From contig NZ_CP108070.1 of the NCBI RefSeq assembly GCF_036178845.1, positions 4,092,001-4,156,000 of the forward strand: 64,000 nucleotides of DNA, in the 5' to 3' direction. Shown here one piece after another: positions 42,429 to 51,715 of this stretch (within the stretch, counting starts at the first letter, position 1; each line of letters starts with the position of its first letter). A model generated the notes under the pieces. The model did no database searches. It was not told where the DNA came from and worked only from the letters and a program-made list of their open reading frames with translations. This stretch comes from Streptomyces sp. NBC_00271. Lineage in GTDB: Bacteria; Actinomycetota; Actinomycetes; Streptomycetales; Streptomycetaceae. A program made the position numbers and the translations under genes.

Positions 42429-43169
42429 TCAACGGTCGGCCTTGGACTTGTACCCCCGCCCCCACTGCAAGCCCCACCCGTACAACCGGTCCAGCTCCGC
42501 CTGGAATCCGTACACGAACTTCACCTCACGCCGCACGGTGATCTCGCCCTTGTTGTTCTCGATCATCACCACCGCGCAGGAGCGGGCCTGCGGATGCCGC
42601 TCGTCGAGGCCGATCTCGATCCGGGGCCCGTTGCTCGGGTAGAGCGTGATGATGGCGTGCGTACGGTCGAAGGCGGGCGTCTGGTCGTAGATGTACACGA
42701 AGACCAGGAGCCGCTTGATGTCGTCGCGGTGGTCGAGGTTGACGTAGGCCGTCTCGCCGGACGCCGAACCGAACCGGTCGTCACCGCTGAGCTTCACGTA
42801 CGGCGGGTCGTTGATGTCGCCGAGGAAGTTGCCCAGGGGCTGCACCACGCCCTTGGAGCCGTCCGCGAGCTCGTACATGACGCCCAGGTCGAGGTCGACG
42901 TTCACCATGCTCTGGGTGTGCGCCTGGACCACGTCCGGCTTGAAGGTCTTGAAGGGGTGCCGCAGCAGGCTGCCCCGCTGCTGGCCGCCCCCGATGTCCG
43001 ACGTACGCATGCGCCAGGACAGGTTGATGCGCAGGTTGCCGGTGGCCGCGCCCTGTTTGGTGAGCGAGACCGTGTGGTTCCGCTTGGTCAGTTCTATGGA
43101 GTTGGTGGCGGCACTGCCGGAGTCGAAGTCCGTCGAGCGTCCGCGCCACAGGTCGTCCCAGAAGCCCAT
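42429..43169 (-). CDS. TerD/TerA-like stress protein
   Basis: 246 residues. IELTKRNHTVSLTKQGAATGNLRINLSW resembles TerD/TerA openings, VDLDLGVMYELADGSKGVVQPLG holds the acidic calcium-site region, and IEIGLDERHPQARSCAVVMIENNKGEITVRREVKFVYGFQ is like the TerA group rather than classical TerD. Cytosolic and soluble. ATG at 43169. A strong hairpin separates it from the upstream DUF475 gene, so it may have its own promoter. Confidence 0.75.
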   Translation of the reverse strand: MGFWDDLWRGRSTDFDSGSAATNSIELTKRNHTVSLTKQGAATGNLRINLSWRMRTSDIGGGQQRGSLLRHPFKTFKPDVVQAHTQSMVNVDLDLGVMYELADGSKGVVQPLGNFLGDINDPPYVKLSGDDRFGSASGETAYVNLDHRDDIKRLLVFVYIYDQTPAFDRTHAIITLYPSNGPRIEIGLDERHPQARSCAVVMIENNKGEITVRREVKFVYGFQAELDRLYGWGLQWGRGYKSKADR

Positions 43170-43205
43170 TGCCTTGTCCCGCCCCCACGTTGCCTGGATA
43201 TGCGA

Positions 43206-43244
43206 CGGGGCGGCCACGAGGACTCGTCCTCGACGGCCGCCCCG
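43206..43244 (-). terminator. Hairpin after DUF475/TerC-like gene
   Basis: Perfect 10-bp arms CGGGGCGGCC / GGCCGCCCCG plus an inner AGGAC/GTCCT stem, 33 bases past the DUF475 stop codon. Likely a terminator, although it sits only 37 bases before the next start. Confidence 0.7.
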
Positions 43245-43276
43245 CTCAGAGCGTTCCCGGAATCACACTCCCGGAC

Positions 43277-44425
43277 TCACACCCCGGACGAGACCTCAGT
43301 CTTGTCGTCCGAGGCCGTCGCTTTTCCCTCGGCCGCCGCGAGCGCCTTGTTGCGACGCACCGAGGACCAGAAGGACCAGGCGATCAGGAGGACACCCACG
43401 AGACCGGTGATGACCTCGTGGATCTGGTACTGGATGGTGACCAGGAGGATCACGGCGAGGGCGCCGATGGCGTAGTGCGCGCCGTGCTCCAGGTAGACGT
43501 AGTCGTCGAGGGTGCCCTGGCGGACCAGGTAGACCGTGAGCGAACGGACGTACATGGCGCCGATGCCGAGGCCGAGCGCCATCAGCACGATGTCGTTGGT
43601 GATGGCGAAGGCGCCGATGACACCGTCGAAGGAGAAGGACGCGTCCAGGACCTCGAGGTAGAGGAACATGAAGAACGCGGCCTGACCTGCGAGGACGACG
43701 GCCGGCTTCTTCTTGCCGGTCCGTGCGGCCTGCTCCTCTTCCTCGTGCTCGCGCTCCTCCTCTTCCTCGAGCTTGTCCTCGAAGTAGCCGGAGAGTCCGC
43801 CGACGACCATGTACGTGATCAGGCCCGCGATGCCGGCGATCAGTACCGTCTGCGCCTTGTCGATGTGCGCGCCGCCGTGCTGGTGGGCGTGGACCGCGAA
43901 GGTCATGGAGGAGACCAGCAGCACGACCAGGGCGATGCAGACCGACAGCATGTCGACCTTGCCGAGCTTGGCGAGCGGGCGCTCGATCCAGCGCAGCCAC
44001 TGGATGTCCCGGTCCTCGAAGATGAAGTCGAGGAAGATCATCAGAAGGAACATGCCACCGAAGGCGGCGATCGCCGGGTGGGCGTCCGTGACCAGCTGCT
44101 GGTACTGGTCCTTGTCGGTCAGCGCGAGGTTGACCGCCTCGATCGGACCCTTCTTGGCCGTGACCGCCACGATCACGACGGGGAAGACCAGTCGCATACC
44201 GAAGACGGCGATCAGCACACCCACCGTGAGGAAGATCTTCTGCCAGAAGGCATTCATCTTCTTCAGGATCCCGGCGTTGACCACCGCGTTGTCGAAGGAC
44301 AGCGAGATCTCCAGGATGGCCAGGATCGCCACGATGCCAAAGGCGGTCCACCCCCCGTAGATCACCGCTGCGACCAAGCCGAGCGCGGTGACCGCAAACG
44401 ACCAGCCGAAGGTTTTCAGAAGCAC
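43277..44425 (-). CDS. DUF475 (TerC-like) integral membrane protein
   Basis: 382 residues, about nine membrane segments. EISLSFDNAVVNAG and SFSFDGVIGAFAITNDIVLMALGLGIGAMYVRSL are the two halves of the TerC-type repeat, each with a conserved acidic residue within the membrane (FDN, FDG). A cytosolic loop is extremely acidic then basic (EDKLEEEEEREHEEEEQ, then GKKKP). TerC proteins are proposed partners of TerD at the membrane and some export manganese or other metals. GTG at 44425. Central to the Ter cluster. Confidence 0.88.
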   Translation of the reverse strand: MLLKTFGWSFAVTALGLVAAVIYGGWTAFGIVAILAILEISLSFDNAVVNAGILKKMNAFWQKIFLTVGVLIAVFGMRLVFPVVIVAVTAKKGPIEAVNLALTDKDQYQQLVTDAHPAIAAFGGMFLLMIFLDFIFEDRDIQWLRWIERPLAKLGKVDMLSVCIALVVLLVSSMTFAVHAHQHGGAHIDKAQTVLIAGIAGLITYMVVGGLSGYFEDKLEEEEEREHEEEEQAARTGKKKPAVVLAGQAAFFMFLYLEVLDASFSFDGVIGAFAITNDIVLMALGLGIGAMYVRSLTVYLVRQGTLDDYVYLEHGAHYAIGALAVILLVTIQYQIHEVITGLVGVLLIAWSFWSSVRRNKALAAAEGKATASDDKTEVSSGV

Positions 44426-44501
44426 TGGCTACCCAATCATCGTGTATGTACGGGTCTCCCCCGCGCCGTACTCGGCTTTACCTACTGTTGACCACGAAGT
44501 C

Positions 44502-44539
44502 TAGAGGGCCGCCCCTTCGGCTGACTCGGGCGGGCCCTA
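44502..44539 (-). terminator. Hairpin at the end of a TerD gene
   Basis: Arms AGGGCCGCCC and GGGCGGGCCCT with one bulged base; the distal arm includes the TerD stop codon (44537-44539). Transcription from the TerD gene is read leftward into it. Confidence 0.6.
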
Positions 44540-45112
44540 GGAAACATTGACTCCGAAGTCGAGCGCGATGCCGCGCAGACCGGACGCGTACCCCTGTCCG
44601 ACCGCTCGGAACTTCCACTCCTGGTTGTAGCGGTAGACCTCGCCGAAGATCATCGCTGTTTCCGTCGAGGCGTCCTCGGAGAGGTCGTAGCGCGCGAGCT
44701 CCTGGCCGTCGGCCTGGTTCACCACGCGGATGAACGCGTTGCTGACCTGGCCGAAGGTCTGACCGCGGTTGTCGGCGTCGTGGATGGAGACCGGGAAGAC
44801 GATCTTGTCGACGTTGGCCGGCACCTTGGAGAGGTCGATCAGGATCGACTCGTCGTCGCCCTCGCCCTCACCCGTGAGGTTGTCACCGGTGTGCTCCACG
44901 GAGCCGTCCGGGCTCTTGAGCTGGTTGTAGAAGATGAACCACTCGTCGCCGAGCACCCGGCCGGAATTGCACAGCAGGGCGCTGGCGTCGAGGTCGAAAT
45001 CGGCTCCGGTGGTGGAGCGCGCGTCCCAGCCGAGCCCGATCATCACGTGCGTGAGGTTGGGTGCGGCCTTGGAGAGGGAGACATTGCCTCCCTTGGCGAG
45101 CGTGACGCCCAT
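44537..45112 (-). CDS. TerD family protein
   Basis: 191 residues, the standard TerD length. [41 protein letters not shown] (calcium-site DFDLDAS), [21 protein letters not shown] and [21 protein letters not shown] are all classic. ATG at 45112 has GGGGAGG eight bases upstream. Paralogue of the gene at 45330 with about the same length and closely similar sequence, so a tandem duplication. TerD proteins bind calcium and act in tellurite, oxidative and phage-related stress. Confidence 0.93.
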   Translation of the reverse strand: MGVTLAKGGNVSLSKAAPNLTHVMIGLGWDARSTTGADFDLDASALLCNSGRVLGDEWFIFYNQLKSPDGSVEHTGDNLTGEGEGDDESILIDLSKVPANVDKIVFPVSIHDADNRGQTFGQVSNAFIRVVNQADGQELARYDLSEDASTETAMIFGEVYRYNQEWKFRAVGQGYASGLRGIALDFGVNVS

Positions 45113-45129
45113 GATGCTGGTCCTCCCCG

Positions 45130-45329
45130 AGGTCAAACTTTCAGTTGTACCGCGCGGCCTGCGCGCGGTGGTCCAGCGGGTCCGGCGCCGCACATGAAGC
45201 GTGCGGCGCCGGGCCTGGAGCCGAAGGCCGTACGGCTCAGACGTTCACGTCGGACGGTCGCGTCAAACGTTCCGATCAGACGTTCGCGTCCGACGCGGGC
45301 CCGTCCGACGGTCGTGTCAGACCGTCGTG
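45130..45329. repeat. Intergenic repeats derived from a TerD 3' end
   Basis: CAGACGTT occurs at 45238, 45277 and 45331; the last is the reverse complement of the final codons of the adjacent TerD gene (stop plus Val-Asn). Related GTCGGACGGTCG-type blocks lie between. Looks like decayed duplication of the gene end during tandem expansion. Confidence 0.45.
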
Positions 45330-45905
45330 TCAGACGTTGACGCCGAAGTCCTGCGCGATGCCGCGCAGGCCCGAGGCGTAGCCCTGGCCGATGGCGCGGA
45401 ACTTCCACTCCGGGCCGTTGCGGTACAGCTCGCCGAAGACCATGGCGGTCTCCGTCGAGGCGTCCTCGGAGAGGTCGTAGCGCGCGATCTCCGCCTCGCC
45501 GGCCTGGTTCACCACACGGATGAACGCGTTGCGGACCTGGCCGAAGGACTGCTGGCGGTTCTCGGCGTCGTAGATGGAGACCGGGAACACGATCTTCTGG
45601 ACGTCGGCGGGCACGGCGGCGAGGTTGACCTTGATCTGCTCGTCGTCGCCCTCGCCCTCACCGGTGATGTTGTCCCCGGTGTGCTCGACCGAACCGTCCG
45701 GGCTCTTCAGGTTGTTGAAGAACACGAAGTTCTGGTCGGTGCTCACCTTGCCGTCCGCGTTCGTGAGAATGGCGCTGGCGTCGAGGTCGAAGTCGACGCC
45801 GGTGGTGGTTCGGGCGTCCCATCCCAGACCGACGATGACCGCGGTCAGTCCCGGGGCCTCCTTGGTCAGCGATACGTTGCCGCCCTTGCTGAGGCTGACT
45901 CCCAC
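45330..45905 (-). CDS. TerD family protein
   Basis: 191 residues. [60 protein letters not shown] and [21 protein letters not shown] place it in TerD with the calcium-site aspartates intact. GTG at 45905 follows GGGAGG by four bases; the ATG twelve bases earlier lacks spacing for it. Tandem paralogue of 44537-45112. Confidence 0.93.
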   Translation of the reverse strand: MGVSLSKGGNVSLTKEAPGLTAVIVGLGWDARTTTGVDFDLDASAILTNADGKVSTDQNFVFFNNLKSPDGSVEHTGDNITGEGEGDDEQIKVNLAAVPADVQKIVFPVSIYDAENRQQSFGQVRNAFIRVVNQAGEAEIARYDLSEDASTETAMVFGELYRNGPEWKFRAIGQGYASGLRGIAQDFGVNV

Positions 45906-46034
45906 GAGTCCTCCCAATGGTGTCCAGGGGCGGGGAGCCCCGTCCTGCGTTGGTATCGGATCAACGTGTCGATCCTAGTGACGGGTTCCCGCACCCTGCA
46001 GGCCCTGCGACCGAACAATCACAGGGTGTCGGGC

Positions 46035-46493
46035 TCACAGAGTGTCGAGCGCCTTCACGTACTCGTTCAGGTCACGCGCGTCCGGCAGACCGTTGACGAC
46101 GGTCCAGCGGACGACGCCCGCCTTGTCGATGATGAAGGTGCCCCGCACGGCACAACCCTTGTCCTCGTCGAAGACGCCGTAGGCGCGCGAAGTGTTGCCA
46201 TGCGGCCAGAAATCGGAGAGCAGCGGGTACTCCAGGCCCTCCTGCTCGCCGAAGACGCGCAGGGTGTGGATGGAGTCGTTGGAGACGGCCAGCAGCTGGA
46301 CGTCGTCGTTGACGAACTTCGGCAGTTCGTCGCGCAGGGCACACAGCTCGCCGGTGCACACGCCGGTGAAGGCGAACGGGTAGAAGAGCAGCACCACGTT
46401 CTTCTCGCCGCGGAAGTCGGACAGCTTCACGGTGGCGCCGTGGTTGTCCTTGAGCTCGAAGTCCGGTGCCTCGGTGCCGACCTCGATCGCCAT
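46035..46493 (-). CDS. Peroxiredoxin (AhpE-like, AhpC/TSA family)
   Basis: 152 residues. [23 protein letters not shown] opening, then [22 protein letters not shown]: the peroxidatic Cys sits in the T-G-V-C motif and a second Cys lies four residues on. [33 protein letters not shown] completes the fold. Reduces peroxides or peroxynitrite with thiol donors, as 1-Cys AhpE enzymes do. ATG at 46493; GGGGAG eight bases upstream. Lies between the Ter cluster and DUF3052/aceE. Confidence 0.92.
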   Translation of the reverse strand: MAIEVGTEAPDFELKDNHGATVKLSDFRGEKNVVLLFYPFAFTGVCTGELCALRDELPKFVNDDVQLLAVSNDSIHTLRVFGEQEGLEYPLLSDFWPHGNTSRAYGVFDEDKGCAVRGTFIIDKAGVVRWTVVNGLPDARDLNEYVKALDTL

Positions 46494-46910
46494 AGTCACT
46501 CGCTCCCCTTCCAAGGGCCTGTTCGGGTGAACCCCACCCTACGCAGCACCCCCCACCCCACCGGCCGCACCCCGCCATGCGGGCACCGCCCGACCCGGGC
46601 GCCCCCGGCGCCCCGGCGTGGGGCCAAGCGCGGAACCTCGTCGTTCCGTCGCGGCGCCCGGTCGGGGTGCAACGTCTCGCGGGTGTTGCCGCCATCCGGG
46701 TGGGGACTCGCGTCGGAGTCCGCCGTTTCGGCTCGGGGTCCGGGTGGGCCCCCGGCGCTGAGGTGGTCCGGTGTGGGTGGGGCCCCACAGGCCCGGTCGC
46801 GGAGCCCCCGACGGCCGCATGGGAACGCCGGGGCATGGGGGAGGCCCCCGACGGCGGGGACGCCGACGGGGGCCTCTTGGGTGGTTTGGTGCGGCAGACG
46901 GAGCGAGAGC
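46494..46910. other. Gene-free GC-rich spacer
   Basis: About 420 very G/C-rich bases. Open frames are long on several strands but have no starts, domains or codon signature. It holds the peroxiredoxin promoter at its left and the DUF3052 terminator hairpin at its right. Confidence 0.5.
46841..46876 (-). terminator. Hairpin after DUF3052 gene
   Basis: Perfect 10-bp arms GAGGCCCCCG / CGGGGGCCTC, 35 bases past the DUF3052 stop in the minus direction. Confidence 0.7.
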
Positions 46911-47339
46911 TCAGCGCTTCGACTTGGGCGTGGCCAGACGCGTGCCCGACCACTCCTTCCCGACCGAGATGCTCTTCGTCTGGGAGAGGCCGGCAGTCTG
47001 GGCGGCGTCACTGATGTCGCTGGGCTCGACGTAGCCGTCCCGGCCGGTCTTCGGGGTCAGCAGCCAGATCATGCCGCCGTCCTCAAGGAGACCGATGGCG
47101 TCCACCAGAGCGTCCGTAAGGTCGCCGTCCTCGTCGCGGAACCACAGCAACACGACGTCAGCGACGTCGTCGTAGTCCTCATCGACCAGGTCCTGGCCGA
47201 TCAACGATTCGATACCTTCACGGAGCTCGTGGTCAACGTCGTCGTCGAAGCCGATCTCCTGGACCACCTGTCCGGGCTCGAACCCCAGCCTGCCGGCCGG
47301 GTTGGTCCGCTCCTCCGCGTGGTCCGCGGTCGCGCTCAC
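46911..47339 (-). CDS. DUF3052 family protein
   Basis: 142 residues. AGRLGFEPGQVVQEIGFDDDVDHELR and ADVVLLWFRDEDGDLTDALVDA are the DUF3052 core; highly acidic, cytosolic. In Streptomyces it is the gene divergent from aceE. Function unknown. GTG at 47339 is preceded by AGGAGG at six bases, which rules out the upstream ATG. Confidence 0.9.
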   Translation of the reverse strand: MSATADHAEERTNPAGRLGFEPGQVVQEIGFDDDVDHELREGIESLIGQDLVDEDYDDVADVVLLWFRDEDGDLTDALVDAIGLLEDGGMIWLLTPKTGRDGYVEPSDISDAAQTAGLSQTKSISVGKEWSGTRLATPKSKR

Positions 47340-47808
47340 GGCTTGCCTCCTGATCATGTTTCGGTAGATGTCTCAGCCACGCGCGTACGCGAAGCATTGG
47401 CCGTAGTCCACACGGGCGGGACGGATCGCGCAAGTACCCGGCCGTCAAGACCGCCGAAACGGTGACGATCCCGGCGGTGTCGGCGCAACCCCAGGCGTGG
47501 GTTCAAGGCCACAAGTGACGCACACCACACCCTTCTGCCCCATTTATGAATTTCGGAACCCTTGGAGCGTACGAGACCCGAACGACTTTGCGGAACGCGT
47601 CACGGAGTGAGCGTATCGTTGCGTTTTGGTCGGGCACGTCCCAACGAACTGCAGGAATGTGTTGGTTACCTCTCGGTAGAGATGACGATTCCGTTCCCGA
47701 GGTACACGATGGGGAACGGTGCAGACAGACCGAAAAACCGCCCCAGACAGCGTCCCAGACAACCCCTCGGGCAGCCCTCACACGCCCCTCTGACAGTGAA
47801 GGAACAGC
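47340..47808. promoter_or_regulatory. Divergent regulatory region of DUF3052 and aceE
   Basis: 469 bases without a credible gene. It must hold both promoters; the aceE leader is long. AT-richer patches (around 47540-47560 and 47605-47640) are the likeliest promoter sites, but I could not single out a convincing hexamer pair. Confidence 0.4.
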
Positions 47809-50556
47809 GTGGTTTCCGGATCCGATCGCAATCCGATCATCATTGGCGGCCTTCCCAGTCAGGTCCCGGACTTCGACCCCGAAGAGACCCAGGAGTGGCT
47901 CGACTCCCTCGACGCCGCTGTCGACGAGCGCGGCCGTGAGCGCGCCCGCTATCTGATGCTGCGGCTGATCGAAAGGGCCCGCGAGAAGCGCGTGGCCGTG
48001 CCCGAGATGCGCAGCACGGACTACGTCAACACGATCGCCACCAAGGACGAGCCCTTCTTCCCCGGCAACGAGGAGATCGAGCGCAAGGTCCTCAACGCCA
48101 CCCGCTGGAACGCCGCCGTGATGGTCTCGCGCGCCCAGCGTCCCGGCATCGGCGTCGGCGGTCACATCGCCACCTTCGCCTCCTCCGCCTCGCTCTACGA
48201 CGTCGGCTTCAACCACTTCTTCCGTGGCAAGGACGAGGGCGACGGCGGCGACCAGATCTTCTTCCAGGGGCACGCCTCCCCCGGTATCTACGCCCGCGCC
48301 TTCCTCCTCGACCGGCTCTCCGAGCAGCAGCTCGACGCGTTCCGGCAGGAGAAGTCGAAGGCTCCCTACGGTCTGTCCTCGTACCCGCACCCCCGCCTGA
48401 TGCCGGGCTTCTGGGAGTTCCCGACCGTCTCCATGGGCCTCGGTCCGCTCGGCGCGATCTTCCAGGCGCGGATGAACCGCTACATGGAGGCGCGCGGCAT
48501 CGCGGACACCTCCAAGTCACACGTCTGGGCGTTCCTCGGGGACGGCGAGATGGACGAGCCGGAATCGCTCGGACAGCTGTCCATCGCCGCTCGAGAGGGC
48601 CTGGACAACCTGACCTTCGTCGTCAACTGCAACCTCCAGCGCCTCGACGGCCCGGTACGCGGCAACGGAAAGATCATCCAGGAGCTGGAGTCCCAGTTCC
48701 GAGGCGCCGGCTGGAACGTCATCAAGCTGGTCTGGGACCGCACCTGGGACCCGCTGCTCGCGCAGGACCGCGACGGGGTGCTGGTCAACAAGCTGAACAC
48801 CACCCCGGACGGCCAGTTCCAGACGTACGCCACCGAGACGGGCGACTACATCCGCCGGCACTTCTTCGGTGACGACCACCGGCTGCGGGCGATGGTCGAG
48901 AACATGACCGACGACCAGATCCTGCACCTGGGACGCGGCGGTCACGACCACAAGAAGATCTTCGCGGCGTTCTCGGCGGCCAAGGCGCACGCAGGACAGC
49001 CGACGGTGATCCTGGCGCAGACGGTCAAGGGCTGGACGCTCGGCCCGAACTTCGAGGGCCGCAACGCCACGCACCAGATGAAGAAGCTGACGGTCGCCGA
49101 CCTCAAGGGCTTCCGGGACCGTCTGCACCTGCCGATCTCCGACAAGGAGCTGGAGTCCGGCGCGCCGCCGTACTACCACCCGGGCCGGAACTCCGAAGAG
49201 ATCCAGTACATGCACGACCGCCGCAAGGGACTCGGCGGATACGTCCCCACGCGCGTCGTACGGTCGCAGCCGCTGGCCCTGCCGGACGACAAGGCGTACG
49301 CGAGTGTGAAGAAGGGCTCCGGTCAGCAGTCGATCGCCACGACCATGGCGTTCGTGCGACTGCTGAAGGACCTCATGCGGGACAAGGAGATCGGCAAGCG
49401 GTTCGTGCTGATCGCGCCGGACGAGTACCGCACGTTCGGTATGGACTCGTTCTTCCCGAGCGCGAAGATCTACAACCCGCTCGGTCAGCAGTACGAGTCC
49501 GTGGACCGCGATCTGCTCCTCGCATACAAGGAGTCGCCGACCGGTCAGATGCTGCACGACGGCATCTCCGAGGCGGGCTGCACGGCCTCGCTGATCGCCG
49601 CGGGTTCGGCGTACGCCACGCACGGCGAGCCGCTGATCCCGGTCTACGTCTTCTACTCGATGTTCGGTTTCCAGCGCACCGGTGACCAGTTCTGGCAGAT
49701 GGCCGACCAGTTGGCGCGCGGTTTCGTCCTGGGCGCGACCGCCGGGCGTACGACTCTGACCGGTGAGGGCCTTCAGCACGCGGACGGCCACTCGCAGCTG
49801 CTCGCCTCGACCAACCCGGGCTGTGTCGCGTACGACCCGGCGTTCGGGTTCGAGATCGCGCACATCGTCAAGGACGGTCTGCGCCGGATGTACGGCTCGT
49901 CCGACGAACACCCGCACGGCGAGGACGTCTTCTACTACCTCACCGTCTACAACGAGCCGATCCAGCACCCGGCCGAGCCCACGGACGTCGACGTGGACGG
50001 CATCCTCAAGGGCATCCACCGCTACTCGGAGGGAACTTCGGGTTCCGTCCCGGCGCAGATCCTGGCGTCCGGTGTCGCCGTGCCGTGGGCGGTCGAGGCG
50101 CAGCGGATCCTCGCCGAGGAGTGGAACGTGCGCGCCGACGTCTGGTCGGCGACCTCCTGGAACGAGCTGCGGCGCGAGGCCGTCGACGTGGAGCGGCACA
50201 ATCTCCTGCACCCCGAGGAGGAGCAGCGCGTCCCGTACGTGACGCAGAAGCTGAGCGGCGCCGAGGGTCCGTTCGTGGCCGTCTCCGACTGGATGCGATC
50301 GGTTCCGGACCAGATCTCGCGGTGGGTGCCGGGCACGTACCAGTCGCTGGGTGCGGACGGCTTCGGCTTCGCGGACACGCGCGGCGCGGCCCGGCGCTTC
50401 TTCCACATCGACGCGCAGTCGATCGTGGTCGCGGTGCTGACCGAGCTGGCCCGTGAGGGCAAGGTCGACCGGTCGGTGCTGAAGCAGGCGATCGACCGCT
50501 ACCAGCTGCTCGACGTGGCATCGGCCGACCCGGGAGCCGCGGGCGGCGACGCGTAG
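47809..50556 (+). CDS. aceE: Pyruvate dehydrogenase E1 component (homodimeric)
   Basis: 915 residues, full length for the homodimeric E1. [24 protein letters not shown] and the thiamine-diphosphate motif [20 protein letters not shown]...[20 protein letters not shown] are clear; the pyrimidine-domain part has [23 protein letters not shown] sequence ([14 protein letters not shown]) and the C-terminal domain follows. Catalyses decarboxylation of pyruvate and reductive acetylation of the E2 lipoyl group. E2 and E3 are not nearby. GTG at 47809 with AAGGA upstream. Confidence 0.97.
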   Translation: MVSGSDRNPIIIGGLPSQVPDFDPEETQEWLDSLDAAVDERGRERARYLMLRLIERAREKRVAVPEMRSTDYVNTIATKDEPFFPGNEEIERKVLNATRWNAAVMVSRAQRPGIGVGGHIATFASSASLYDVGFNHFFRGKDEGDGGDQIFFQGHASPGIYARAFLLDRLSEQQLDAFRQEKSKAPYGLSSYPHPRLMPGFWEFPTVSMGLGPLGAIFQARMNRYMEARGIADTSKSHVWAFLGDGEMDEPESLGQLSIAAREGLDNLTFVVNCNLQRLDGPVRGNGKIIQELESQFRGAGWNVIKLVWDRTWDPLLAQDRDGVLVNKLNTTPDGQFQTYATETGDYIRRHFFGDDHRLRAMVENMTDDQILHLGRGGHDHKKIFAAFSAAKAHAGQPTVILAQTVKGWTLGPNFEGRNATHQMKKLTVADLKGFRDRLHLPISDKELESGAPPYYHPGRNSEEIQYMHDRRKGLGGYVPTRVVRSQPLALPDDKAYASVKKGSGQQSIATTMAFVRLLKDLMRDKEIGKRFVLIAPDEYRTFGMDSFFPSAKIYNPLGQQYESVDRDLLLAYKESPTGQMLHDGISEAGCTASLIAAGSAYATHGEPLIPVYVFYSMFGFQRTGDQFWQMADQLARGFVLGATAGRTTLTGEGLQHADGHSQLLASTNPGCVAYDPAFGFEIAHIVKDGLRRMYGSSDEHPHGEDVFYYLTVYNEPIQHPAEPTDVDVDGILKGIHRYSEGTSGSVPAQILASGVAVPWAVEAQRILAEEWNVRADVWSATSWNELRREAVDVERHNLLHPEEEQRVPYVTQKLSGAEGPFVAVSDWMRSVPDQISRWVPGTYQSLGADGFGFADTRGAARRFFHIDAQSIVVAVLTELAREGKVDRSVLKQAIDRYQLLDVASADPGAAGGDA

Positions 50557-50667
50557 GCGCTGCGCGCGAGCGCCGGGGAGACAAACGACAGCGCTTAGAG
50601 GCGCGGGGAGCTGGTCAGCCGGGTTCCCGTGCCTCTTACGTGTGCTGTGTGCACCTACGATGCGGAC

Positions 50668-51435
50668 ATGAACGAGCAATCGGCGCAAGTCCGTTGGGAG
50701 CAGCGCACGCAGCGGCCCCTGCTGGGGCTCGCGGTGGCCTTCGCCGTCGCCTATGCCGTGCCGATCGTGGACAGCGACGCGAGCCGTGGCCTGACGGGCG
50801 CGTGCACGGCCGTGGAGTGGACGGTCTGGGGCGCGTTCGCCGCCGACTACCTCGTGCGCCTCACACTCGTCCCGGACCGCAAGGACTTCGTCCGTACGCA
50901 CTGGATGGACCTGTGCGCGGTGATCCTGCCGATTCTCCAGCCGCTGCGACTGCTGCGGCTCGTCGCGACGCTCACGCTGGTCGGGCGGCGGGCCCGGATG
51001 GATCAGCAGATCCGGCTGACGACCTACGTCGGGGGCGCGGTCGTCGGACTGCTGATGTTCGGCTCACTCGCGGTGCTGTCGGTGGAGCGGGAGTCGCCGA
51101 ACGGGAACATCAAGACGCTGGGTGACGCCGTGTGGTGGTCGTTCACCACGATGACGACGGTGGGGTACGGGGATCACGCGCCGACCACCGGGCTCGGGCG
51201 GATGATCGCGGTCGGGCTGATGCTCTCCGGGATCGCGCTGCTCGGTGTCGTGACCGCGAACATCGCCGCGTGGTTCATCTCGCGGTTCGAGAAGGACGAC
51301 GTGGAGGAGCGGCGGCAGACGGCGGCGATCGAGTCGCTCACGGAGGAAGTGCGGGCGCTCCGGGCCGAAGTGGCTGCGCTGGCTGGTGGGGTTCGGCACC
51401 CGGTGCCGGAGGGTGCCGAGGAGCGTTCGCGCTAG
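50668..51435 (+). CDS. Potassium channel family protein
   Basis: 255 residues. Several N-terminal hydrophobic segments, an Arg-rich stretch (PLRLLRLVATLTLVGRRARM) like a voltage-sensor/linker, then the pore helix and selectivity filter WWSFTTMTTVGYGDHAP and the last membrane helix. The C-terminal part is a coiled coil (EERRQTAAIESLTEEVRALRAEVAAL). K+-selective by the TVGYGD filter. ATG at 50668 lies six bases after TACGAT, without a Shine-Dalgarno, so it is probably leaderless. Confidence 0.9.
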   Translation: MNEQSAQVRWEQRTQRPLLGLAVAFAVAYAVPIVDSDASRGLTGACTAVEWTVWGAFAADYLVRLTLVPDRKDFVRTHWMDLCAVILPILQPLRLLRLVATLTLVGRRARMDQQIRLTTYVGGAVVGLLMFGSLAVLSVERESPNGNIKTLGDAVWWSFTTMTTVGYGDHAPTTGLGRMIAVGLMLSGIALLGVVTANIAAWFISRFEKDDVEERRQTAAIESLTEEVRALRAEVAALAGGVRHPVPEGAEERSR

Positions 51436-51474
51436 CGCGCGGGGGGCTCACTGTCGGGTGCGGGTACGTTGTGG

Positions 51475-51500
51475 CTGGTCGCGCAGTTCCCCGCGCCCCT
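51475..51500 (-). repeat. Dispersed Streptomyces intergenic repeat (inverted copy)
   Basis: 26 bases that are the exact reverse complement of 59544-59569. The core GGGGCGCGGGGAACTGCGC is familiar as a dispersed intergenic element in Streptomyces genomes. Confidence 0.75.
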
Positions 51501-51715
51501 GACGGGCGCCCCTGCCGGGGCGGTCCCGCCCGCTTCCGGACTGCGGGCGCGCCGCCCCCCTCCGGCAGCGCGCCGCAGTTCCGGTGGTCCTCCCATGTCG
51601 TGCGGAGGACTTGACCCACTGTGAGGTGCGACGGCTGCCGGGTGGGAGGGATCTTCAACGGTGTCACCCGGATAGGTGAAACCTGCGCGAAACAGGGCTG
51701 GTCAGACGCGCGGAC

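Noticed and set aside
48517..50901. 794-residue minus-strand frame opposite aceE
   Set aside because: aceE on the plus strand is unambiguous; the antisense frame has no conserved motif.
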